From positions 1 through 40,789 of the forward strand of contig NZ_QWDC01000007.1 in assembly GCF_003432115.1 (NCBI RefSeq): 40,789 nucleotides of DNA, written 5' to 3'. The position numbers were made by a program, and so were the translations under genes. The stretch is from Mucilaginibacter conchicola (GTDB taxonomy: Bacteria > Bacteroidota > Bacteroidia > Sphingobacteriales > Sphingobacteriaceae). The notes under the pieces were generated by a model, which ran no database searches, had not been told where the DNA came from, and worked only from the letters and a program-made list of their open reading frames with translations. Numbering within the stretch: the stretch's first letter is position 1; each line of letters opens with the position of its first letter. Below, piece after piece: positions 31,842 to 40,413 of the stretch.

Positions 31842-33807
31842 GTTATTTGTACTGATCGTATGGCTTTGTGCTTCGCCGTTAATGTTGCTGGCACAGAAAA
31901 GCGCTAAGGTTACTTCTCCGGATGGAAAGGTGATCATAGAGGTAACGTTAACTGCAGGTTCGCCGGTTTACAAAGTGAGCTACAAAAAGCAGGCGGTGAT
32001 AAATAGTTCGCCGCTTACGCTCGATTTTGATAGCGGTGCCTGGGGCAAAAACCTTAAAATGAGTAACGTTAACTATAGCAAAGCCGATGGCTACTATGAC
32101 CTTGTGGTAGGGAAAGCAAAGCACATCCGCAATAACTACAGAGAAGCCATTATCCCTTTTGAAGAAACCCAAAAACCTTTCAGAAAGATAAACCTGGTGG
32201 CACGTGCTTATAACGATGGTGTGGCGTTCAGGTACATGTTCCCTAAACAGGCAGGCTGGAAAAACTATACCCTATATGATGAGCACACCAACTTCAACTT
32301 AGCCGGTGACCCGAAAGCACTGGTGCTGTTCCTGCCATCGTACACATCATCGCATGAAGGGCCTTATACCCACGAACCATATTCAAAGCTTAAGGTGGAC
32401 AGCCTGATGGATATGCCTGCCACTTTTGAGTATTCCAACAACATTTACCTCGCCATAACCGAGGCAGAGGTGGTTGACTATGCCGGTATGTACCTTTCAA
32501 AAAACAGCGATGGTACCATGCGTGGTAAACTGTCGCCGCTGCCAGGGCAGGATAAAGAGAAGGTGAAGGCGGTATTACCGCATGAAACCCCATGGCGCGT
32601 TGCTATTATAGGCGACAGGGCAGGGGCGCTCATCGAATCAAATATGCTTACTAACCTTAATGGCGATTGTAAAATAGAAGATACCTCATGGATAAAGCCA
32701 GGCAAAGCAACCTTCCCCTGGTGGAATGGCAGCGTAGTGCCTGATACTGTTTTTGCGCCGGGTAATAACTTCGAGACCAATAAGTATTACATCGATTTTT
32801 GTGCCCGTAACAATATCCAATACCACTCGGTGGTTGAATATGGTTTGCATGAATGGTACGTGAATGATGGTCCCGACTTTTTCCCGGGGCCTAATGCTGA
32901 TCCTTCTAAAGCAGTATCGAGCCTGGATATGCAGAAGATCTGCGACTACGCCAAAAGCAAAGGTGTAGGTATCCGTGTATGGGTACACTGGAAACCCCTA
33001 TATCCTATTTTAGAAAAAGCCTTTGCCCAATACGAAAAATGGGGCATAAGTGGTATGATGGTCGACTTTATGGACCGCGACGACCAGGAGATGATCAAAA
33101 TCCAGGAAGATATCTTGCAGACGGCAGCCAAGCACCATTTGCATATCCAGTTCCATGGCTCAAGCAAACCATCTGGCCTGCACCGTATGTACCCTAACGA
33201 GTTTACCCGCGAAGGCACGCGCAACTACGAGGTTTATAAATGGGATACCACCATTAATGCCAGCCATGATATTGCCATGCCTTTTACCCGTATGCTGGCC
33301 GGCGCTACAGATTATCACCTGGGTGGTTTCCGTGCCGTGCCGCAATCAAAGTTCAAGGTAAGGTTCCGTAACCCGCTGGTTACCAGTACGCGTTGCCACA
33401 TGATGGCTATGTACGTAGTATTGGAGAGCTATCTGGGTATGGTATGCGATGCCCCGCAGGCTTATGAGGGCCAGCCGGGATTCGATTTCCTGCAAACCGT
33501 GCCCACCAACTGGGATGAGACCCGTGTGCCTAACGCCGCCATCAACCAATATGTAACCATAGCAAGGCGCAACGGTAACAACTGGTTTATTGGTGCTATT
33601 ACCGACAACCAGCCCCGTAACCATGCCGTAAAACTCGACTTTTTAGGGGACGGAGAGTATACAGCTGATATCTATACTGATGCCGCGGATACAGATACTA
33701 ACCCTAACAACCTGAAAAAGGAAACCAAAACCGTTACACGTAAAGATGTGCTTAATCTACCCGTTGCAGCCAATGGTGGTGCAGTAGTTAAGATAACTAA
33801 AAAATAA
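31831..33807 (+). CDS. GH97 family glycoside hydrolase, retaining alpha-galactosidase-like
   Basis: This is a 658-aa secreted enzyme with an N-terminal beta-sandwich (about 25-280, starting KVTSPDGKVIIEVTL), a catalytic (beta/alpha)8 barrel (about 285-560) and a C-terminal sandwich. GH97 has inverting alpha-glucosidases (SusB type) and retaining alpha-galactosidases. Here GMMVDFMDRDDQ supplies an aspartate, D412, at the position of the nucleophile of the retaining group, and EFTREGTRNYE (E457-E467) supplies the acid/base region (E467 is my candidate). I therefore favour a retaining alpha-galactosidase. It is translationally coupled to the GH28-like enzyme by overlapping ATGA-type start/stop and ends at a strong terminator. 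Removing alpha-galactosyl side chains would suit a branched plant polysaccharide. Confidence 0.88.
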   Translation: MRNKLFVLIVWLCASPLMLLAQKSAKVTSPDGKVIIEVTLTAGSPVYKVSYKKQAVINSSPLTLDFDSGAWGKNLKMSNVNYSKADGYYDLVVGKAKHIRNNYREAIIPFEETQKPFRKINLVARAYNDGVAFRYMFPKQAGWKNYTLYDEHTNFNLAGDPKALVLFLPSYTSSHEGPYTHEPYSKLKVDSLMDMPATFEYSNNIYLAITEAEVVDYAGMYLSKNSDGTMRGKLSPLPGQDKEKVKAVLPHETPWRVAIIGDRAGALIESNMLTNLNGDCKIEDTSWIKPGKATFPWWNGSVVPDTVFAPGNNFETNKYYIDFCARNNIQYHSVVEYGLHEWYVNDGPDFFPGPNADPSKAVSSLDMQKICDYAKSKGVGIRVWVHWKPLYPILEKAFAQYEKWGISGMMVDFMDRDDQEMIKIQEDILQTAAKHHLHIQFHGSSKPSGLHRMYPNEFTREGTRNYEVYKWDTTINASHDIAMPFTRMLAGATDYHLGGFRAVPQSKFKVRFRNPLVTSTRCHMMAMYVVLESYLGMVCDAPQAYEGQPGFDFLQTVPTNWDETRVPNAAINQYVTIARRNGNNWFIGAITDNQPRNHAVKLDFLGDGEYTADIYTDAADTDTNPNNLKKETKTVTRKDVLNLPVAANGGAVVKITKK

Positions 33808-33824
33808 ACGGTAGAATATTTGGC

Positions 33825-33861
33825 CCGGGCTTCTGTTACTAAAATGCAGAAGCCCGGTTTT
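33825..33861 (+). terminator. Intrinsic terminator after the GH97 gene
   Basis: CCGGGCTTCTG (33825-33835) pairs perfectly over 11 bp with CAGAAGCCCGG (33847-33857), followed by TTTT. It starts 18 bp after the stop codon and marks the end of the polysaccharide-utilisation region. Confidence 0.85.
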
Positions 33862-33958
33862 AAAAAGCGACTACTTGTTTTAAGTAGTATTTAACTGTGC
33901 GTTGTTCTTAACAGCTTTCTTTTTACAAACAATGGTGCCGGTACATCGTTGTTTTTTT

Positions 33959-34366
33959 ATGGATAACGTGCGACCGGCAGATATTTACGTTATCGATGAC
34001 CAACCCATCGATAGTATGATATTAAGGCTTTTGTTTAAGAAATTTGACCCTGATCTGCTGATTGAGGCGATCAGTAATGCTTATACAGCGTTAGAGCGTT
34101 TAAAGGCAATTGCCAACAGCGAGCCCTTCTTTTTACCGGATTATATATTCCTGGACCTGGATATGCCGGAAATGGATGGCTGGCAATTCCTGAAAGAGTA
34201 TGAGCGCCTGGGTATATCTCAATTTAAAAGTATACAGATCTACGTGTTATCGTCTTCTTTGTATCAAAATGATATACAGAAATCGCTGCTTAACCCTTTG
34301 GTACAGGATTTTATCAGTAAACCATTAAGCCTTCAGCATATTAAAGAAATTTTTCAACCAGCCTGA
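33959..34366 (+). CDS. Stand-alone response regulator receiver protein
   Basis: This is a 135-aa single receiver domain with no output domain. The acidic pair D13/D14 (YVIDDQPID), the phosphoacceptor D66 in FLDLDMPEMDG, a serine switch residue region (VLSSS) and the lysine in ISKPL are present. I chose the ATG at 33959 (MDNVRPAD), which starts just before the first strand; earlier ATG and TTG codons add a hydrophobic, unrelated segment. Such CheY-like proteins relay phosphate in hybrid phosphorelays or act by protein contact. It is 29 bp from a second receiver gene, and no kinase lies nearby. Confidence 0.88.
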   Translation: MDNVRPADIYVIDDQPIDSMILRLLFKKFDPDLLIEAISNAYTALERLKAIANSEPFFLPDYIFLDLDMPEMDGWQFLKEYERLGISQFKSIQIYVLSSSLYQNDIQKSLLNPLVQDFISKPLSLQHIKEIFQPA

Positions 34367-34395
34367 GCCACTCCGGCATGATCACCTTTAACGCT

Positions 34396-34755
34396 ATGAA
34401 AAAAAAGATACTTGTTATAGAAGATGATACGGATATTTTAGAGATCACTACATCGGTGCTTAACCAGGCAAAGTTTGATGTAAGCGGCTCTGAAGGTACA
34501 AACGATATCATTGATCTGGTAAAGTCGCAGCAACCAGACCTTGTCTTAACAGACTATATGCTGCCGGGCCTCTCTGGTGGACAGATCTGTACATTGCTGA
34601 AAAATAATAAAGACACCGCAGGTATTCCGGTTGTACTGATGTCTGCTTACAAGAAGGAAGCCATAGCGATCGGTAACTTTAGTTTTGATGCCTATATCAA
34701 AAAGCCATTTGATATCAATTACCTGGTATCAGTTATCCGGAAACTGATCAACTGA
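34396..34755 (+). CDS. Second stand-alone receiver protein
   Basis: This is a 119-aa single receiver domain. The acidic triad D10/D11 (VIEDDTDI), the phosphoacceptor D53 (LVLTDYMLPGLSG), the switch serine in LMSAYKK and K103 (IKKPF) are all in place, so it should accept phosphate. I chose the ATG at 34396, immediately before KKKILVIEDD; an in-frame ATG at 34378 adds six residues. It belongs to a different receiver subtype from its neighbour, so this is a pair of distinct receivers and not a recent duplication. No DNA-binding output is attached. Confidence 0.88.
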   Translation: MKKKILVIEDDTDILEITTSVLNQAKFDVSGSEGTNDIIDLVKSQQPDLVLTDYMLPGLSGGQICTLLKNNKDTAGIPVVLMSAYKKEAIAIGNFSFDAYIKKPFDINYLVSVIRKLIN

Positions 34756-34865
34756 ACTGATAGTGACTGCTAATATTTCTGGCTACAGAAATGCCGAATG
34801 TTAGAAAAGATCTAAATTTTATTGATAAAGATAACGGCTGGCGCATTTGTTGCGATAGATATATC

Positions 34866-35099
34866 ATGGCAGAAGAAATCATCACCACAGTAATATCAGC
34901 AGACGGGGTATCGCAAACCTGCGTGCTGAAAGAAAAGGTTAATAACGGGAATGGGCAGCTTATTTATCGTTTCCGTAACCGGGATATTGGAGTTGAATAC
35001 CTGTTAACCAAAGAGGGGACAGGGTGGCGTTCGCTAAACCCCGGGGAGATTCATCAGCCCATATTTCATCACCTCTGCTCATTTGCCGAGACACTTTAA
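34866..35099 (+). CDS. Small hypothetical protein
   Basis: This is a short protein of 77 aa (MAEEIITTVISADG...), rich in beta-strand pattern, with no signal peptide. I chose the ATG at 34866; the in-frame ATG at 34791 would give 102 aa, with an N-terminus containing two adjacent cysteines and no obvious fold. It lies between the receivers and the lipocalin, 6 bp before the latter, so it may be co-transcribed with it. No family is recognised, and reality of the gene rests on frame openness and spacing. Confidence 0.5.
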   Translation: MAEEIITTVISADGVSQTCVLKEKVNNGNGQLIYRFRNRDIGVEYLLTKEGTGWRSLNPGEIHQPIFHHLCSFAETL

Positions 35100-35105
35100 T
35101 ACAAT

Positions 35106-35651
35106 ATGAATAAGAATAGGCTATACCTGGTGGCAGGCCTTGCCGGTGCTGCTGCAATTTTGTTGAAGCTATCGTCCTGCGTTTCTATCCCAAAAGGAGC
35201 TAATGCGGTTAAACCGTTTGATCAGCAAAAGTACCTTGGCACCTGGTATGAAATTGCACGCATGGATTTCAAATACGAAAAGGGGCTGGATCAGGTAACC
35301 GCCACCTACTCGTTAAATAAAGACGAAACCATACGCGTTGATAACCGTGGCTTTAAGGTAAAAGAACAAAAATGGAAACAAAGTATAGGTAAAGCCAAAC
35401 CTGTAAACGCGGCTAATGAAGGTAGGCTGAAAGTTTCTTTCTTTGGGCCTTTTTATGCCGGGTATAATGTTATCGCAATAGATAAGGATTACCGGTACGC
35501 ATTGATTGCGGGGAATAATCTGAATTACCTCTGGTTGTTATCCCGCGATAAAACCATGCCCGATTATATCAAGCATCGTTACCTTGAACATGCGAAAGTA
35601 TTGGGATATGATACAGATAAGTTAGTTTGGACAGATCAACATACTCGTTAG
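35106..35651 (+). CDS. Blc-type bacterial lipocalin
   Basis: This is a 181-aa outer-membrane-type lipoprotein lipocalin. A hydrophobic N-terminus ends in lipobox LSSC (C25). The first lipocalin signature is at residues 45-52 (GTWYEIAR), followed by ATYSLN, the FFGPFYAGYNVIAID region, and YALIAGNNLNYLWLLSRDK, all hallmarks of the Blc/apolipoprotein-D group. The beta-barrel binds lysophospholipids or fatty acids and is linked to envelope stress and membrane repair. It lies 6 bp after a small gene and, further on, next to the PqiA-like pair, which suggests an envelope-lipid neighbourhood. The assignment is secure; the ligand here is unknown. Confidence 0.92.
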   Translation: MNKNRLYLVAGLAGAAAILLKLSSCVSIPKGANAVKPFDQQKYLGTWYEIARMDFKYEKGLDQVTATYSLNKDETIRVDNRGFKVKEQKWKQSIGKAKPVNAANEGRLKVSFFGPFYAGYNVIAIDKDYRYALIAGNNLNYLWLLSRDKTMPDYIKHRYLEHAKVLGYDTDKLVWTDQHTR

Positions 35652-35661
35652 ATATTCATCT

Positions 35662-35895
35662 TTATAGGGAACGCAGCTTCTGCATTAAGTACGATAGATT
35701 TAACTTAATACGCTTTACGAAATACGATACAATAGCCCTGTCAAGGCTATTATCGCGGTTCAGCCGTATTTTTTCCTGTTCTTTTAATTGCAAATATATC
35801 ATGTGAAGAACAGGTAGTACCAGCAACAGCAGCCCCGCATGCTGCGCGGCAGAAAACAAGGACAACTGTAGTGTTTTTTCAGCTAACTCAGGCAT
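35662..35895 (-). CDS. Doubtful small hypothetical protein
   Basis: This is an open frame of 77 aa on the minus strand, convergent with the lipocalin. It begins MPELAEKTLQLS, has one moderately hydrophobic segment (GLLLLVLPVLHMIYL, about 21-35) and a basic helical end. The composition looks protein-like, but no family is recognised and it could be spurious. Its 5' end faces the inverted repeat at 35921-35962, so it may share control with the divergent PqiA-like gene. Confidence 0.35.
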   Translation of the reverse strand: MPELAEKTLQLSLFSAAQHAGLLLLVLPVLHMIYLQLKEQEKIRLNRDNSLDRAIVSYFVKRIKLNLSYLMQKLRSL

Positions 35896-35920
35896 GTAAA
35901 TTCAACGCACAATAATTAGG

Positions 35921-35962
35921 AATGTTTGGGCTGAATATTTAAAGTTTACCTTCCCAAACATT
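35921..35962. repeat. 10-bp perfect inverted repeat upstream of the PqiA-like pair
   Basis: AATGTTTGGG (35921-35930) and CCCAAACATT (35953-35962) are exact inverse complements separated by 22 bp. They lie between two divergent frames, about 50 bp before the first PqiA-like start. The spacing of half-sites, about three helical turns centre to centre, fits an operator bound by a dimer or a pair of dimers; an RNA hairpin with a long loop is the alternative. Confidence 0.5.
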
Positions 35963-36011
35963 TGCGCCGGTTTGCAGTTATCACCAAAATCACTGTTAAT
36001 TCTGTATTAAA

Positions 36012-37325
36012 TTGCAAGCACAAACCCGTAAACAAAAATTGTTATTTAACCTGCTCCTTATTCTGGGGCTGGGCTTGCTGCTTTGCGTTGAAGGATACTC
36101 CGGTTACCGGTTGCGTACCTTATCCAAACAACAGGAAGAACTCAAAACCGACTTTTCTGACGTAAATAATATTACCCTGGGTTTGTTCTCTGTTGATCAG
36201 TGGAAAGATGATATCAAAGGCATCATTAACCACCAGGTGCGCCATTTTGAGATGACCAAACAACAGCGTAAAGATCTGCAGAAAGAAGTAGAGCAGATCA
36301 TTATGGCACTCATTAATAAAGCCGAGGGTTTGATGAATAAGGAGCCAAAATCACTTGGCGGAAAAATCAAAAAACTGGCGGTTAAAACCTTTGTAAAAAC
36401 CGACAAGATAAAAGCGCAGGTGCCCGGCTTTGCCCGTAAAATAATTGCCGAAGCAGATAATCCCAATAACAAAAAGCAACTGAGCAAACTGGCTTTGGGC
36501 AAACTTGCTGTGCTTGAGCAAAGTGCCTATGTAGATAGTACCCTAAGTGTTAAGGACTCTATCATGAACAAGGCTTTTCAAAAGTATCATGTAAAAGATC
36601 AGGATGCTTTAAATAAAAAGCTGGATACATCGCTTAATGAAATAAGGAAAGTGATGTATAATTATTCTTTTATAATGCTGGGCTGCGTAGTTATTGTGCT
36701 GCTGATGTGGTGGCTGCTACGCAAACGTACCGAGTTGCATGTCTCGCTTTTCATTATGTCATTATTGTTCGCCTTCATTTTACTGGCGGTTGGCCTTACT
36801 GCATCAATGATAGAAGTTGATGCAAGGATAGGCTCGCTTGACTTTGTGTTGCTGGGCGAGCACGTTACGTTTAAAGACCAGGTATTGTTCTTCCAAAGCA
36901 AAAGCATATTGGATGTGGTAGAGGTTTTGGTAAAACAACCAAAGTTCGATTCAATACTGGTGGGTATCCTTATCCTGGTATTCAGTATTCTTTTCCCGGT
37001 GATGAAATTGTCTTCAACCGGTATCCATTTGCTCAGTAAGAAGAAAATTGCCGAAAGCAAAGTGATCAAATATTTCGCATTCCAGTCGGGCAAATGGAGT
37101 ATGGCCGATGTAATTGTTATCGCTATCCTGATGGTGTTTATCGGGCTAAACGGTCTGCTGGAGAGTCAGCTTTCTATGCTTAATATTAAAAGTGCCCCCT
37201 TAACCATCATCACCACAAACAATACCGCCTTGCAGCCGGGCTATATTATATTTATCAGTTTCGTGGTTTACGGATTGATCCTTTCTACCATCCTTAAATT
37301 TATTACTCCGCACGATGCGCATTAA
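36012..37325 (+). CDS. PqiA-like membrane protein with extracytoplasmic insert, copy 1
   Basis: This is a 437-aa protein. An N-terminal span (about 9-27) is followed by a charged region of about 185 residues (30-215), then four spans in the last half. This second half resembles a PqiA (paraquat-inducible protein A) domain: GLTASMIEVDARIG, FFQSKSILDVV, ILVFSILFPVMKLSS and SGKWSMADVIVIAILMVFIGLNG. PqiA proteins serve the MCE lipid-transport pathway between the membranes. Unlike classical PqiA there are no CxxC zinc motifs, only one such domain, and the helical insert is unusual. The start is a TTG at 36012; no in-frame ATG precedes it near this position. A paralogue follows after 13 bp. Confidence 0.8.
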   Translation: MQAQTRKQKLLFNLLLILGLGLLLCVEGYSGYRLRTLSKQQEELKTDFSDVNNITLGLFSVDQWKDDIKGIINHQVRHFEMTKQQRKDLQKEVEQIIMALINKAEGLMNKEPKSLGGKIKKLAVKTFVKTDKIKAQVPGFARKIIAEADNPNNKKQLSKLALGKLAVLEQSAYVDSTLSVKDSIMNKAFQKYHVKDQDALNKKLDTSLNEIRKVMYNYSFIMLGCVVIVLLMWWLLRKRTELHVSLFIMSLLFAFILLAVGLTASMIEVDARIGSLDFVLLGEHVTFKDQVLFFQSKSILDVVEVLVKQPKFDSILVGILILVFSILFPVMKLSSTGIHLLSKKKIAESKVIKYFAFQSGKWSMADVIVIAILMVFIGLNGLLESQLSMLNIKSAPLTIITTNNTALQPGYIIFISFVVYGLILSTILKFITPHDAH

Positions 37326-37338
37326 TAGCTATAATTAA

Positions 37339-38667
37339 ATGACCAACGCTAAAGCAAATACCGATACCCGCAAGACAAAAACGAGCAATATATTGCTCGT
37401 CGCCGGCCTGTTGTTGCTTTTAGCCCTTGAGGTTTTCTGCGGTTACCGGGTTGATATGCTATCCAAGCAGCAAGAGCAGCTTAAGGAAGATTATAGTGCG
37501 GTAAACAATATCACATTCGGTATTTTCTCGGTCGATCAATGGCGCGATAAGATAGTAGGAGTGGTTGATAGCCAGGTCACGGAATATAAGATGACCAAAA
37601 AGCAGAAGAAAGAATTGCAAACGGCAGTAGAGAAACAATTGCAGGGCCTGGTTACCAAAACAGTTGCTGAAATTGATAAACCGCAGAAATCGCTCGGCGG
37701 TAAACTGAAGAAACTGGCTTTTCATGCTGTGGTTGATGTTGATGATATCCGTGCGCAGGTGCCCGGCTTTGCACGCACTATAGTAACCAAGGTAAACAGC
37801 CCAACCAGTACAAAAAGGTTAAAAGGTATTGTTACCAGTAAACTGGATCAGCTTAGCCTGCAAACTTATGACAGCACGGCTGAAGCACATGGTGCTTTAA
37901 CCAAATATTTGTACCATAAATATCAGGTACAGGATGTGGCACAGTTTAATAAGCAAATAGATGTTAAGGCAAAGCAAATGACATCGCTTACTTACCAATA
38001 TGCTTATGCCATGTTTGGCTGTGTAGTATTTGCGCTTTTGCTTTGGTGGGTTTTGCGAAAATACATCCATTTGCATACAACCTTATTCTTATTATCGCTT
38101 TGTATTGCCTTTGTGTTGCTTGCAGTTGGCGTAACGGCATCTATAATAGAAGTAGATGCCCGGATAAGCTCGCTTGATTTTATGCTTTTAGGGGAGAAGG
38201 TAGGGTTTAGCAACCAGGTTCTTTTTTATCAGAATAAAAGCATCATGGAAATTATTGGCGTACTCATAAGCCAGCCAAAACCCGATGCTATTGCAGTTGG
38301 TGTATTGTTATTACTGTTTGTGATCATCCTGCCGGTACTCATCCTTATTGCTACAGGAATCCACGTTTCAGGTAACGAGAAGCTATCACAAAATAGAGTG
38401 ATCCGTTATTTGGCACTTGAATCTGGCAAATGGAATATGGCCGATGTAATGGTTGTAGGCATCCTGATGACCTATATCGGGCTTAACGGTATACTAAAAA
38501 GTCAGTTATCAGGCCTTAATCTGCATAGCACTTCGCTTAATGTTACCACCATAAACCAAACCGGCCTGCAGCCGGGCTATATTATCTTTGTTGCCTACGT
38601 GGTTTACGAGACTATTTTAAAGCGTATATTGAAAATTGTAGCGCCTGCTAAGTCCTTGTCGAAATAA
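37339..38667 (+). CDS. PqiA-like membrane protein with extracytoplasmic insert, copy 2
   Basis: This is a 442-aa paralogue of the preceding gene with the same order of parts: an N-terminal span (about 16-35), a helical charged region with CGYRVDMLSKQQEQLKEDYS and QVPGFARTIV, then four spans with VTASIIEVDARIS, FYQNKSIMEIIG and SGKWNMADVMVVGILMTYIGLNG. Both keep the VNNIT-x-GxFSVDQW block soon after the first span, so the duplication is tandem and old enough for considerable divergence. An extended N-terminus (TNAKANTDTRKTKTSN) distinguishes it. No MCE (PqiB/MlaD-like) or PqiC gene is adjacent. The pair may form a heteromer in the inner membrane; that is inference. Confidence 0.8.
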   Translation: MTNAKANTDTRKTKTSNILLVAGLLLLLALEVFCGYRVDMLSKQQEQLKEDYSAVNNITFGIFSVDQWRDKIVGVVDSQVTEYKMTKKQKKELQTAVEKQLQGLVTKTVAEIDKPQKSLGGKLKKLAFHAVVDVDDIRAQVPGFARTIVTKVNSPTSTKRLKGIVTSKLDQLSLQTYDSTAEAHGALTKYLYHKYQVQDVAQFNKQIDVKAKQMTSLTYQYAYAMFGCVVFALLLWWVLRKYIHLHTTLFLLSLCIAFVLLAVGVTASIIEVDARISSLDFMLLGEKVGFSNQVLFYQNKSIMEIIGVLISQPKPDAIAVGVLLLLFVIILPVLILIATGIHVSGNEKLSQNRVIRYLALESGKWNMADVMVVGILMTYIGLNGILKSQLSGLNLHSTSLNVTTINQTGLQPGYIIFVAYVVYETILKRILKIVAPAKSLSK

Positions 38668-38718
38668 CCTGTTAGCCATTTCTACTGAACATTTTATTAT
38701 GCAACCTGTTGAACAAGT

Positions 38719-40143
38719 ATGAAGATCTTGCTCACTGGTGCCACCGGTTATATAGGACGTAGATTATTGCCCGTTTTGCTTGAAAACGGACATCAGGTGG
38801 TTTGCCTTGTGCGGGATAAAGACCGCCTGGATGTAAATAAATTTAAACCAGAACTTATTACCGTAGTTGAAGGAGATCTGATGCATCTCCAAACGCTGAG
38901 CAAAGTGCCGAAGGATATTGATGTAGCCTATTACCTTGTGCACTCTATGAATATGAGCGGGGGAGATTTTAGTAAGGAAGAGAAAGCCTCGGCAATCAAT
39001 TTTGTAGCACTTGTAGGTTCAACACAAGCCAAACAGATCATCTACCTTGGCGGTATTGTTAACGAAGAACACCTCAGTAAACATCTGGCCAGCCGAAAAG
39101 CAGTAGAAGAAGAGCTACGCAAAGGCAAAGTACCGGTTACCGCTTTGCGCGCGGGTATAATTGTAGGCTCCGGCAGCGCATCATTTGAGATCATTCGGGA
39201 TCTGGTAGAAAAGCTTCCGCTTATGATAGCCCCCAAATGGATAAAAACTAAATGTCAACCCATCGCTATCCGCAACGTAATCCGGTTTCTAAACGGTGTG
39301 CTTGGCAAAGACTATACTTATAATAAGCATTTTGATATCTACGGCCCGGATACGCTTACCTATAAACAAATGCTGGAGCATTTTGCAAAAGTGCGTAAGC
39401 TGAAACGCAAGATTATTACTGTGCCTGTGTTTACCCCTCGTTTATCGTCTTACTGGCTTTATTTTGTTACCTCAACAGCCTACCCGTTAGCCAAAAATCT
39501 TGTTGATAGCATGAAGGTAGATGTTATAGCTGAGCCGAATGATCTTGCCGAAAAGCTGAAGATCAAACTCATTCCGTACAACGAAGCTATAAATATGGCC
39601 TTTGAAAAGATTGAGCAAAACCTGGTGCTTTCCAGTTGGAATGATGCCGGTGATAACCGGATATTTAGGAAGGGGCTTTCTAAACATATCGAGATTCCCA
39701 AATTTGGCGTATTCGCCAATAAGCAAACAGAGGAAACAAAAGATGCTGAGGAAGCGCTAAAGCGCATTTTTGCTATTGGTGGCCGCAATGGATGGTATTA
39801 CGCCAACTGGCTTTGGTCTTTCCGTGGGTTTATTGACCGTTTGTTTGGCGGTGTAGGATTAAGACGCGGCAGAAAAAATGCAGCAGAGACCTCGGCAGGA
39901 GAGGCGCTTGATTTTTGGAGAGTTATACTCGTAAGCAAAGAGGAGAAGCGACTGCTGTTGTATGCGGAGATGAAATTACCCGGCGAAGCCTGGTTGGAGT
40001 TTAAGATAAATGACAAAAATTGCGTTGCCCAAACGGCTACCTTTAGGCCATTGGGTATTGCCGGGAGATTATACTGGTATGCGATGTTGCCCTTCCACTT
40101 TTTTATTTTTAAGGGGATGTTACATCATATAGCTGCGGGTTAA
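38719..40143 (+). CDS. NAD(P)-binding SDR oxidoreductase with DUF2867 domain
   Basis: This is a 474-aa two-domain protein. The N-terminal part (about 1-300) is an atypical/extended short-chain dehydrogenase Rossmann fold with the TGATGYIG dinucleotide motif (6-13), VVEGDL (near 52) and AYYLVHSM. The C-terminal part (about 330-474) is DUF2867, recognisable from GGRNGWYYANWLWSFRGF (from 354) and DFWRVI and LLLYAEMKLPGEAWLEF. Such fusions are widespread in Bacteroidota, with no settled substrate; activity on a sugar nucleotide, quinone or lipid-like ligand is possible. It starts 51 bp after the second PqiA-like gene and could be co-transcribed with it. Confidence 0.88.
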   Translation: MKILLTGATGYIGRRLLPVLLENGHQVVCLVRDKDRLDVNKFKPELITVVEGDLMHLQTLSKVPKDIDVAYYLVHSMNMSGGDFSKEEKASAINFVALVGSTQAKQIIYLGGIVNEEHLSKHLASRKAVEEELRKGKVPVTALRAGIIVGSGSASFEIIRDLVEKLPLMIAPKWIKTKCQPIAIRNVIRFLNGVLGKDYTYNKHFDIYGPDTLTYKQMLEHFAKVRKLKRKIITVPVFTPRLSSYWLYFVTSTAYPLAKNLVDSMKVDVIAEPNDLAEKLKIKLIPYNEAINMAFEKIEQNLVLSSWNDAGDNRIFRKGLSKHIEIPKFGVFANKQTEETKDAEEALKRIFAIGGRNGWYYANWLWSFRGFIDRLFGGVGLRRGRKNAAETSAGEALDFWRVILVSKEEKRLLLYAEMKLPGEAWLEFKINDKNCVAQTATFRPLGIAGRLYWYAMLPFHFFIFKGMLHHIAAG

Positions 40144-40158
40144 GTAATTGATATAAGG

Positions 40159-40413
40159 TTACTCATCAAAACTGTTAGACGCTGTTACGATGCCACTGTC
40201 GTTTGCAGGTGTAGTAAAGCGTATCTGTTCTTCTACAAAAGCTGCTCCGTAGCGTTTGTTCAATTCTGTCAAAACATCGTCTTTAAAATAACTGCAGCAA
40301 ACTTTTACAATGGTAGATTCTTTTGAGGTTTTAGTAGATAAGCTCAAATGATGTAATTGGCAGCTTAAATTGCTGAGGTCGCGGCTAATCTTGTAAGCCA
40401 AAGTGGTTGTCAT
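40159..40413 (-). CDS. Small hypothetical protein
   Basis: This is an 84-aa protein without signal peptide or span, convergent with the SDR gene with 15 bp between stops. It has a polar helical N-terminus and strands around VKVCCSYFKDDVLTELNKRYG, with two adjacent cysteines. No family is recognised. A good open frame and coding-like composition support it moderately. An imperfect -7 box on the minus strand (AACATTTG, 40437-40444) lies just upstream, with no convincing -33 partner. Confidence 0.5.
   Translation of the reverse strand: MTTTLAYKISRDLSNLSCQLHHLSLSTKTSKESTIVKVCCSYFKDDVLTELNKRYGAAFVEEQIRFTTPANDSGIVTASNSFDE

Noticed and set aside
33871..33887. Short inverted repeat CTACTT/AAGTAG after the GH97 terminator
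   Set aside because: A 6-bp stem with a 5-nt loop is within chance expectation in an AT-rich gap and has no following T-run.
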